From contig JAHKAM010000040.1 of the NCBI GenBank assembly GCA_018826515.1, positions 1 through 37,750 of the forward strand: a stretch of 37,750 bases of DNA. The letters run 5' to 3'. The translations under genes and the position numbers were made by a program. The notes beneath the pieces are model-generated. The model saw only the letters and a list, made by a program, of their open reading frames with translations. It did no database searches and was not told the origin of the DNA. Numbering within the stretch: the stretch's first letter is position 1; every line of letters begins with the position of its first letter. Below are positions 31,476 to 37,750 of the stretch, in pieces. The DNA is from Alphaproteobacteria bacterium. GTDB taxonomy: Bacteria; Pseudomonadota; Alphaproteobacteria; Caulobacterales; Caulobacteraceae.

Positions 31476-32237
31476 ATGATGAACGTCAAACGCAAGAAGA
31501 TTTACGAGGGCAAGGCCAAGATCCTCTACGAGGGACCCGAGCCCGGCACCCTGATCCAGTATTTTAAGGACGACGCCACGGCCTTCAACGGCGAGAAGAA
31601 GGCCCAGCTCGAAGGCAAGGGCGTCCTCAACAACAAGATCAGCGAGTTCATCATGTCGCGCCTGAACGGCATCGGCGTGACCAACCACTTCATCAAGCGG
31701 CTGAACCTGCGTGAACAGTTGATCCGCGAAGTCGAGATCATTCCGCTGGAGGTGGTCTGCCGCAATGTCGTGGCCGGTTCGATGAGCCAGCGCCTTGGCA
31801 TTGAAGAGGGCACCCCCCTGCCCCGCTCGATCATTGAGTTCTATCTGAAGAAGGACGAGCTCAACGACCCGATGGTCACCGAGGAGCACATCACCGCCTT
31901 CAACTGGGCCACCACCCAGGAACTGGACGACATGCTGGCCATGACGGTGCGGGTGAACGACTATCTGTCGGGCATGTTCGGCGCCGTCGGCATCACCCTG
32001 GTGGACTTCAAGATCGAGTTCGGCCGGGTGTGGGAGAACGACTTCTCCCGCGTCCTGCTGGCGGACGAGATCAGTCCGGATTCGTGCCGCCTGTGGGACA
32101 CCAACACCGGTGAGAAGCTGGACAAGGACCGCTTCCGCCGCGATCTGGGCAATGTCATCGAGAGCTATACCGAGGTGGCCCGCCGCCTCGGCATCATGAA
32201 GGACATGCCGACCGTGATTCAGGGGGGGCTGCACTAA
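31476..32237 (+). CDS. purC: Phosphoribosylaminoimidazole-succinocarboxamide synthase
   Basis: This 253-residue SAICAR synthetase makes SAICAR from CAIR and aspartate with [23 protein letters not shown] (~7-26), [20 protein letters not shown] (~30-49), [20 protein letters not shown] and [10 protein letters not shown] are family motifs. Two ATGs in tandem (31476, 31479) are possible starts. Its TAA overlaps the purS ATG by one base. The 270 bases upstream, shared with DUF1476, hold the promoter; I see no riboswitch there. Confidence 0.96.
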   Translation: MMNVKRKKIYEGKAKILYEGPEPGTLIQYFKDDATAFNGEKKAQLEGKGVLNNKISEFIMSRLNGIGVTNHFIKRLNLREQLIREVEIIPLEVVCRNVVAGSMSQRLGIEEGTPLPRSIIEFYLKKDELNDPMVTEEHITAFNWATTQELDDMLAMTVRVNDYLSGMFGAVGITLVDFKIEFGRVWENDFSRVLLADEISPDSCRLWDTNTGEKLDKDRFRRDLGNVIESYTEVARRLGIMKDMPTVIQGGLH

Positions 32238-32476
32238 TGGCCAAGGTCAAGGTTCACGTCTTCCTCAAACCCGGCGTGCTGGACGTCCAGGGCAAGGCCG
32301 TCGAAGGCGCCCTGCACGGACTGGGCTGGGCTGACGTCTCAAACGCCCGCGTCGGCAAGCTGATCGAGTTCGATCTCGCCGACGACCTCGGCGACAAGGC
32401 GGCCGAGGTCAAGCGCATGTGCGAGACCCTTCTGGCCAACACCGTGATCGAAAGCTACCGCATAGACATCGCATGA
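32237..32476 (+). CDS. purS: Phosphoribosylformylglycinamidine synthase subunit PurS
   Basis: This 79-residue PurS is the small bridging subunit of the three-part FGAM synthase (PurS-PurQ-PurL). VKVHVFLKPGVLDVQGKAVE and the C-terminal CETLLANTVIESYRIDIA are diagnostic. It overlaps purC by one base and the next small frame by four (ATGA). Confidence 0.95.
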   Translation: MAKVKVHVFLKPGVLDVQGKAVEGALHGLGWADVSNARVGKLIEFDLADDLGDKAAEVKRMCETLLANTVIESYRIDIA

Positions 32477-32604
32477 AGCGACTGATCCGGTTCTCGGTCG
32501 CAGCCTTCGTGCTGGTCTGCGTGCTGATCTTCGCCGCAGCCCTGGCCGGCGGCTTGACCGACGATTCGGCGTTCACGCCGGCGGCAAAGGAAGCGGCGCA
32601 TTAG
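32473..32604 (+). CDS. 43-residue membrane microprotein overlapping purS
   Basis: The ATG at 32473 overlaps the purS stop as ATGA. The product starts MKRLIRFSVAAFVLVCVLIF and continues AAALAGGLTDDSAFTPAAKE. It has a basic N-terminus, one membrane helix (~residues 7-27) and a short polar tail, so either an anchored peptide or a cleaved secretory product. I know of no family. Translational coupling to purS favours real expression. Codon use is high-GC like its neighbours. Confidence 0.6.
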   Translation: MKRLIRFSVAAFVLVCVLIFAAALAGGLTDDSAFTPAAKEAAH

Positions 32605-32659
32605 CGACCCCGCCCGCCGTCGTGCGTTAGGGTCAATCCAACCGCAGCGAGGAGCGATC

Positions 32660-33133
32660 ATGACTTTCACCCTCACGTCCAACGGCTTCACGGACGGCGG
32701 CGCCCTCCCCGACGCCCAGGTCCAGGCGAAGGGCAATCGTTCGCCGCAACTAAGCTGGTCCGGCGCGCCCGAAGGGACGAAGAGCTTCGCCGTGACCTGT
32801 TACGATCCCGATGCGCCGACCGGCTCGGGCTTCTGGCACTGGACCGTCGCCAATATTCCTGCCGAAGTGACCGAACTGCCCGAAGGCGCGTCGCCCGCCG
32901 ACCTGCCCACGGGCGCCGTCGAAGGGCGCACGGATTTCGGCGAGCCCGGCTTCGGCGGCGCCGCGCCTCCGCCCGGCCACGGTCCCCATCGCTATATTTT
33001 CACGGTGTTCGCCGTGGATACGAAGCGGCTGGATGTGACGCCGGAAAACTCCGGCGCCGTGTTCGGCTTCAACCTGCATTTTCATACGCTGGCCAAGGCT
33101 TCGATCACGGGCGTCTACGAGAACCGGGGCTGA
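32660..33133 (+). CDS. YbhB/YbcL family protein (PEBP fold)
   Basis: This 157-residue protein of the phosphatidylethanolamine-binding/Raf-kinase-inhibitor-like family has PQLSWSGAPEGTKSFAVTCY, DPDAPTGSGFWHWTVANIPA (the DPDAP ligand-pocket motif and the HW pair) and GHGPHRYIFTVFAVDTKRLD (GPHRY). A Shine-Dalgarno GAGGAG precedes the ATG. The ligand in bacteria is unknown. It lies within the purC-purQ interval, same strand. Confidence 0.93.
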   Translation: MTFTLTSNGFTDGGALPDAQVQAKGNRSPQLSWSGAPEGTKSFAVTCYDPDAPTGSGFWHWTVANIPAEVTELPEGASPADLPTGAVEGRTDFGEPGFGGAAPPPGHGPHRYIFTVFAVDTKRLDVTPENSGAVFGFNLHFHTLAKASITGVYENRG

Positions 33134-33136
33134 CGG

Positions 33137-33160
33137 AACCTCGGCCTTGCGGCCGGGGTT
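33137..33160 (+). other. Intergenic hairpin between the YbhB and YetF-like genes
   Basis: AACCTCGGCC-TTGC-GGCCGGGGTT forms a 10-bp stem with one G-T wobble, 4 bases after the YbhB stop. No T-run follows, so it is not a standard intrinsic terminator; it may stabilise an mRNA end. Confidence 0.4.
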
Positions 33161-33168
33161 AGCCCGGT

Positions 33169-33651
33169 ATGACAGGCTCCATCTTCTTCCAGGGCTGGTC
33201 CGGCCCCGTCCGGATTCTCATCGTCGGCGTCCTGTCCTACGCGGCCCTCGTGCTGCTCCTCCGCCTGACCGGAAAGCGGACCCTGTCGAAGCTGAACGCC
33301 TTTGATCTGGTGATCACCGTCGCCCTGGGCTCCACCCTGTCGACCGCCATCCTCGACCGGAACACGCCGCTGCTCGACGGTCTGGTCGCGATGGGCCTGC
33401 TGGTTCTGCTGCAGTTCGCCGTCACCTGGACCATGGTGCGCCGGCCCGGCCTGCATCGACTGATCCGCGCGGACCCGGTTCTGCTGATGGCGGGAGGTGC
33501 GCTCCGGCCGGATACCTTGCGGCGCGAGCGAATCTCCGACGACGAGGTCCTGCAGGCGATACGGGACTCCGGAGGGCGGACGCTGGCGGACGCGGACGCC
33601 GTCTTCCTGCAGAGCGACGGATCGATGGCGGTGATTCAGCGCGAGGGCTGA
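33169..33651 (+). CDS. YetF/DUF421 family membrane protein
   Basis: This 160-residue protein starts with membrane helices (ILIVGVLSYAALVLLLRLTG; LVAMGLLVLLQFAVTWTMV) and includes GKRTLSKLNAFDLVITVALG and STLSTAILDRNTPLLDG, the DUF421 core. The soluble C-terminal domain has PVLLMAGGALRPDTLRRERI and ILQ-type DDEVLQAIRDSGGRTLADAD, as in YetF. The cellular role is unknown. It is 17 bases past the hairpin after YbhB and 46 bases before purQ. Confidence 0.88.
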   Translation: MTGSIFFQGWSGPVRILIVGVLSYAALVLLLRLTGKRTLSKLNAFDLVITVALGSTLSTAILDRNTPLLDGLVAMGLLVLLQFAVTWTMVRRPGLHRLIRADPVLLMAGGALRPDTLRRERISDDEVLQAIRDSGGRTLADADAVFLQSDGSMAVIQREG

Positions 33652-33697
33652 GGCGGCGCCCTGACATCGCTCTCGAACGGTGCTAGACGCCCGCGCC

Positions 33698-34360
33698 ATG
33701 AGCGCAGCCGTCATCGTCTTCCCCGGGTCCAACTGTGACCGCGACTGCAAGGTCGCCGTCGAACGCTCCACCGGCGAGCGGGTCGAGATGGTCTGGCACC
33801 AGGACACCGAACTGCCGTCGGGCCTGGACCTGATCGTCCTGCCGGGCGGCTTCTCCTATGGCGACTATCTGCGCTGCGGGGCCATGGCGGCGCAGTCGCC
33901 GGTGATGCAGGCTGTGAAGAAGGCCGCCGAAGACGGCGTAGCCGTGCTCGGAATCTGCAACGGCTTCCAGATCCTGTGCGAGGCCGGGATGCTGCCGGGA
34001 GCCCTGCTGCGCAACGCCGGTCTCAAATACGTCTGCAAGCCGATCGCCCTGACCGTCGCCAACGGCCAGACCCGCTTCACCGCCGGCTATCAGGGTCAGC
34101 GCGAGGTGGTGATGACCCAGGGCAACGGCGACGGAAACTATTTCGCCGACGCTGAAACCCTGGCCCGGATCGAGGGCGAGGGTCAGGTCGTGTTCCGCTA
34201 TGTCGACAATCCCAACGGCTCGATCGCTGACATCGCTGGCATCCAGAACGCCCGCGGCAATGTGCTGGGGATGATGCCCCACCCCGACCGGGCGTTCGAG
34301 GAAGAGCTGGGCTCGGCCGACGGCGCCACCCTGTTCCGCAGCGTCTTCGCCGCCGCGTGA
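33698..34360 (+). CDS. purQ: Phosphoribosylformylglycinamidine synthase subunit PurQ
   Basis: This 220-residue glutaminase subunit of FGAM synthase is a class I glutamine amidotransferase. [20 protein letters not shown] starts it, [20 protein letters not shown] is the oxyanion region, and the nucleophile Cys is in [20 protein letters not shown]. The catalytic His/Glu pair is in [15 protein letters not shown]. The ATG at 33698 is used; an ATG six codons upstream is less likely. Confidence 0.96.
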   Translation: MSAAVIVFPGSNCDRDCKVAVERSTGERVEMVWHQDTELPSGLDLIVLPGGFSYGDYLRCGAMAAQSPVMQAVKKAAEDGVAVLGICNGFQILCEAGMLPGALLRNAGLKYVCKPIALTVANGQTRFTAGYQGQREVVMTQGNGDGNYFADAETLARIEGEGQVVFRYVDNPNGSIADIAGIQNARGNVLGMMPHPDRAFEEELGSADGATLFRSVFAAA

Positions 34361-34428
34361 GGCGACTGCGGGCTTGACCCGCGCCGCCTGAGCAGCCGAT
34401 CTCCACGGACGCAGGTGGGGACCGACCG

Positions 34429-34980
34429 ATGTTCATGAGCGAACGCCAGAAAATGATCTCGGGGCTGCCGTACGATCCCGGCGATCCGGAGCTTCAGGCC
34501 GATCAGACCGCCGCCAGGCAGTGGATGGCCCGCTACAACGCCGCCATGGCCGCCAGCCCGGCGGAGCGCCGCGACCTGCTGCGCCAGCGGATGGGCGAGG
34601 TCGGCGAAGGCGCGGTCATCCGGCCTCCGTTCCACTGCGACTTTGGCTACAACATCCGGCTGGGCCGCGGCGTTTTTCTGAACTTCAACTGCATCATCCT
34701 GGATGTCTGCGAGGTCGGAATCGGCGACCAGACGCAGATCGGCCCCGGCGTGCAGATCCTGACCGCCGACCATCCACGTGAGGCCACCCGGCGGGCCGAG
34801 GGCATCGAGTTCGGCAAGCCGGTCACCATCGGCAGGAACGTCTGGATCGGCGGCGGGGCCATCATCCTGCCCGGTGTGACCATCGGCGACGATGCGGTGA
34901 TCGGCGCCGGCTCCGTCGTCACGCGCGACGTGCCGGAGGGAGCGACGGCGGTGGGCAATCCCGCGCGCCTGAAGGCCTAG
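34429..34980 (+). CDS. Sugar O-acetyltransferase (LacA/NodL/maltose acetyltransferase-like)
   Basis: This 183-residue trimeric left-handed beta-helix acetyltransferase begins with the Mac-type N-terminal region MISGLPYDPGDPELQADQTA. Hexapeptide repeats follow: PFHCDFGYNIRLGRGVFLNF, NCIILDVCEVGIGDQTQIGP, then VTIGRNVWIGGGAIILPGVT and IGDDAVIGAGSVVTRDVPEG. The catalytic His is in TADHPRE. The acceptor is a sugar or sugar-like hydroxyl. Starts at 34429 or 34435. Its stop shares CTAG with the convergent gene. Confidence 0.92.
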   Translation: MFMSERQKMISGLPYDPGDPELQADQTAARQWMARYNAAMAASPAERRDLLRQRMGEVGEGAVIRPPFHCDFGYNIRLGRGVFLNFNCIILDVCEVGIGDQTQIGPGVQILTADHPREATRRAEGIEFGKPVTIGRNVWIGGGAIILPGVTIGDDAVIGAGSVVTRDVPEGATAVGNPARLKA

Positions 34981-36008
34981 ACCCCCCAGGCCTGACCGCC
35001 CGCGCCATAGGCGTCGACCGCCTGGAACAGGGCTGAAACGAGGGCGCGTTCTTCCTCGCTCATCTCCGGCTTCCAGACGTCGAAGATCAGGATGGTGCGG
35101 TCCTCGCCGCTGTCATTGGCGGCCTCATGTTCGATCGTGTCGTCAAAGGCCCAGGCCTGCCCCTCGCGCCAGTCGCGGGCGTCATTGCCGACGCGGAAGC
35201 GGCTGCCCGGCGGGGCGATCAGTGGAAGATGACAGATCAGACGGGTGTTGATCAGCCCGTGATGCGGCGGGATGCGCGCCCCGGCCTTGAGTTTCGAAAA
35301 CAGGATCGACGGCGTCCTCCCCGGCACCCGGCACAGCGGAACCTCGGCGAGCGCCTCCATCGTGCGGGGACAACGATGGGCGATGTCCGGCTGTTCCTCG
35401 CCGTCTTTCCACAGAAACAGCGCGCTCCAGTCGGCGTTGGAGGCCAGCCCCATACCGTCGCGATTGGGCCGGTCGGCGCGCGGTTCGACATAGGGGCGGA
35501 ACAGGTCCGGTTCAGCGAGCAGGGCGCCCAGCTCGGCGCGGATATCGTCAGTCGCCGCTTCCACCGCGGCGAGCCACGGCAGACTCTCGCGCGGCTGGAA
35601 CTGCACCTGCGGCAGACCGGGGAACAGGTAGAAGCGCGGCTCCTGTTGATACAGCCGCTTCCGTCCGGCCATCAGATCCAGGGACAGGGCGAAACGGTCG
35701 CTCGAGCTGGCGGCGTCGAAGCCGGCGCCGGCGAGGCTGGCCGCCAGATGGGCTTCGAACCGCTGCGCCTGGGCCTGGACCTCGGACTGGGCGCGGCGCA
35801 GGTCGGCGATGACCGTCGGGGCCAGACCCTTGCCGTCGCCCGCCACGCGCAGGGCCGAGCTGTAGAAGCTGACGGCGGCCCGGATGTCGCCCAGTCCGGC
35901 CAGGGCGTCGCCCTTGGCGATCAGGGCGCGGGTATCGCGCGGATTTTCGGCCAGAGCGCGGTCCGCAGTCTCGATCGCTGCGCGAAGGCTCGGTTCACGG
36001 TTCGCCAT
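34977..36008 (-). CDS. TPR and aspartyl/asparaginyl beta-hydroxylase domain protein
   Basis: This 343-residue protein has an N-terminal TPR-like segment (AIETADRALAENPRDTRALI, then AKGDALAGLGDIRAAVSFYS) of ~70 residues. The C-terminal Fe(II)/2-oxoglutarate dioxygenase domain of the Asp/Asn hydroxylase family has the metal-binding GARIPPHHGLINTRLICHLP (~245-264) and WAFDDTIEHEAANDSGEDRT (~290-309), then ILIFDVWKPEM. The two His ligands and the later Arg/2-oxoglutarate region are visible. Its substrate is unknown; it may hydroxylate a protein or lipid A-like molecule. Divergent from the TspO-like gene. Confidence 0.88.
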   Translation of the reverse strand: MANREPSLRAAIETADRALAENPRDTRALIAKGDALAGLGDIRAAVSFYSSALRVAGDGKGLAPTVIADLRRAQSEVQAQAQRFEAHLAASLAGAGFDAASSSDRFALSLDLMAGRKRLYQQEPRFYLFPGLPQVQFQPRESLPWLAAVEAATDDIRAELGALLAEPDLFRPYVEPRADRPNRDGMGLASNADWSALFLWKDGEEQPDIAHRCPRTMEALAEVPLCRVPGRTPSILFSKLKAGARIPPHHGLINTRLICHLPLIAPPGSRFRVGNDARDWREGQAWAFDDTIEHEAANDSGEDRTILIFDVWKPEMSEEERALVSALFQAVDAYGAGGQAWGV

Positions 36009-36133
36009 CCATTGATCGGAGAACGATGGGCTGCGTCCGTCAAGACGAAAGTCGGATCACGGCTGGAATCCCGCGACCGAATTGAACCTTCACCGTCCGG
36101 GCGCGTACACAGGACCACGCAAACGGAGCCGCC

Positions 36134-36928
36134 ATGTCCATCGAACGCCCCACATCTTCGCAGATGACCCGCCGCCTCATTGTTCTGGCCGCTGCGGTCT
36201 TCGCCGTCGTGATCGGCCAGACCCAGGTCCTGCTGGGCTGGGGCCAGTCGCCGGCCGACTTCGCCGCCGACGGAGACGGAACGCTGAGGGTGGCGGGCTA
36301 CGCCTTCGCCATCTGGGGGCTGATCTATCTGTGGCTGCTGGTCTATGCAGTCCGTCAGGTGCTGCCTCAGACAGGCGAAAGCCTGCTGATCCACCGCCTC
36401 GGCTGGCCCTCGGCCGCCGCCCTGCTCGGCATCGGGACGTGGGTGATCGCGGCTGCGTTCGACTGGGAGGCGGCGACCGTAATCCTCATCTTCGCCTCGC
36501 TGGTGGCGGCGCTGGCTCCCCTGCTCTTCAACGCCGGCGCCATCCGGGCCCTGCCTCGCGCCGATCGCGACCGCTGGATGACGGTCTGGCCGCTGGCCCT
36601 GCTGGCGGGGTGGCTGACCATCGCCGCCCCGGTGAACCTGATTACTGTGGCGACCGGCAACGACGCCCTGCCTGCCATGGGCTCGCCGACCGTCTGGGCG
36701 ATCCTGGCCATCGTCGTGGTGACCGCGGTCGCCCTCGGCGTCACCCAGCGTCTGCGCACCCTGGCCTACGGCTTACCGATCGCCTGGGGTCTGCTGGGCG
36801 CCTTCGTAGCCGAACAGGAGCGCAACCCCATGCTCGGCTATGTGGCCCTCGCCGCGGCGGTGGCGGTGCTGGTGGGCGCTGTGATCATGACCTTCCGCCT
36901 TCGCTCGGCCGTCGAGCGGGCGACCTAG
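36134..36928 (+). CDS. TspO-like multi-pass membrane protein
   Basis: This 264-residue protein has about seven hydrophobic helices. GYAFAIWGLIYLWLLVYAV (~residues 55-73) closely resembles the FxIWGLIY motif of tryptophan-rich sensory proteins (TspO/MBR relatives), and LLAGWLTIAAPVNLITVATG fits a later helix of that group. It is longer than classic five-helix TspO (~160 residues). Ligand unknown; porphyrin binding is known for true TspO but cannot be claimed here. It ends in TAG sharing CTAG with the opposite-strand gene. Confidence 0.75.
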   Translation: MSIERPTSSQMTRRLIVLAAAVFAVVIGQTQVLLGWGQSPADFAADGDGTLRVAGYAFAIWGLIYLWLLVYAVRQVLPQTGESLLIHRLGWPSAAALLGIGTWVIAAAFDWEAATVILIFASLVAALAPLLFNAGAIRALPRADRDRWMTVWPLALLAGWLTIAAPVNLITVATGNDALPAMGSPTVWAILAIVVVTAVALGVTQRLRTLAYGLPIAWGLLGAFVAEQERNPMLGYVALAAAVAVLVGAVIMTFRLRSAVERAT

Positions 36929-37200
36929 CCTCCGCCGCGGGAGCCCGACCCGGGAACCGAGCCGCCCGCAGGCCGGCCGGCGCCGACGTCGAAGGCGCCG
37001 ACGTCATCGAATTCGACGCTGCCGACGCCGGCAGCCGAGCCGGTCAGTCGTTGCCGACGGCTGTGCATCGCTTCATGCGGCGCGGCCTTCTCCATGGCGC
37101 GGGTGACGGCGGGATCATTGGAGCGATCCATCTGCTGGCCGTCGGCCGGAGTCGGCGCGGTCCCGGACGGCGTGGGACCGGGGCGGCCGTTTCGGGTCAT
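36925..37200 (-). CDS. 91-residue polar low-complexity protein
   Basis: The product is Gly/Ser/Pro-rich and probably disordered: MTRNGRPGPTPSGTAPTPAD, a short helical stretch (DPAVTRAMEKAAPHEAMHSR), and a C-terminus ending SVPGSGSRGGG. No signal peptide or membrane helix. The ATG at 37200 overlaps the stop of the upstream small gene (ATGA) and has GAGGA about 10 bases ahead. Function unknown. Confidence 0.55.
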   Translation of the reverse strand: MTRNGRPGPTPSGTAPTPADGQQMDRSNDPAVTRAMEKAAPHEAMHSRRQRLTGSAAGVGSVEFDDVGAFDVGAGRPAGGSVPGSGSRGGG

Positions 37201-37346
37201 GACCCGTCATCCTCGCTGGCGTCGTCATTGGCCGCCTGTCGGGTCATCCGCTCAACAGCGGCGCTGGCCCCCGCATCGTCGGCGGCAATGGCAGGTGCGT
37301 CCGGATCTTCAGGCGTTGCGGCGGGGTCGATGGGCAGGTTCGTCAT
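37197..37346 (-). CDS. 49-residue acidic small protein
   Basis: The ATG at 37346 is preceded by GGAGG 6 bases upstream. The product is MTNLPIDPAATPEDPDAPAI, AADDAGASAAVERMTRQAAN, then DDASEDDGS: acidic and likely disordered with a short central helix. It overlaps the 91-residue gene by 4 bases, so they form a two-gene unit divergent from purL. An ATG at 37424 would add an unrelated N-terminus. Function unknown. Confidence 0.55.
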   Translation of the reverse strand: MTNLPIDPAATPEDPDAPAIAADDAGASAAVERMTRQAANDDASEDDGS

Positions 37347-37445
37347 GGCGGCCTCCGTTGGCGTCATCAACACAATGATGGTTCGACGGTGATGTTCCGC
37401 CGGAACGGCTGACAGGGGCGCCATCTGCGGCTAGAAGGCCCGCCC

Positions 37446-37750
<305 letters not shown>

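Noticed and set aside
31260..32234. Minus-strand open frame opposite purC
   Set aside because: Shadow of purC; purC matches its family over the full length.

Overview
The window is high-GC DNA, densely packed with genes on both strands. I read it as the chromosome of an alphaproteobacterium of the Caulobacterales, most like Brevundimonas or Caulobacter. This is inference: it rests on a DUF1476 ATPase-inhibitor gene beside purC-purS, a DUF1285/CoA pyrophosphatase/CCA-transferase operon, separate glyQ-glyS genes, an MEP-pathway ispE, and an ETF-ubiquinone oxidoreductase beside a uracil-DNA glycosylase. I see no rRNA, tRNA, CRISPR array or complete transposase gene.

Layout. 1-1204 holds the N-terminal part of a DUF2793 protein with a phage-tail-like glycine-rich region, which runs off the left edge. 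1487-2772 is an ECF sigma/RskA-type anti-sigma pair. It is followed by a DUF4112 membrane protein divergent from an endonuclease/exonuclease/phosphatase protein. 4305-9296 is a minus-strand block of overlapping genes: an MBL-fold hydrolase and a crotonase, a GNAT acetyltransferase, and DUF1285-NUDIX-cca. 9322-14244 runs on the plus strand: a secreted protein with three four-cysteine modules and a clear terminator, exonuclease III, a small membrane protein, a DUF429-like protein and a glycerophosphodiesterase.

11.7-16.1 kb is the most unusual part. Four different palindromic repeat elements lie within 4.4 kb. One is a perfect 52-bp inverted repeat that brackets a DUF559 (PD-(D/E)XK nuclease-like) gene. 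Another lies in frame inside glyS and is translated. glyS also has a second extra segment with visibly lower GC.

17.3-30.8 kb: glyQ, a polysaccharide deacetylase, an unrecognised conserved protein, ispE with a TPR protein, ETF-QO, a uracil-DNA glycosylase lacking two iron-sulfur ligands, a soluble-type lytic transglycosylase, a glutathione transferase, purB, a hypoxanthine/uracil-DNA glycosylase-like protein, and a fasciclin lipoprotein with a strong terminator.

30.9-37.75 kb: the purine operon region. purC-purS overlap each other and a 43-residue membrane microprotein. PEBP-family and YetF-family genes follow, then purQ. Four further gene groups (acetyltransferase, TPR-aspartyl hydroxylase, TspO-like membrane protein, two small polar proteins) separate purQ from purL, which runs off the right edge. 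purB, purC, purS, purQ and purL together cover several steps of IMP/AMP synthesis; PurS, PurQ and PurL form one FGAM synthase complex.
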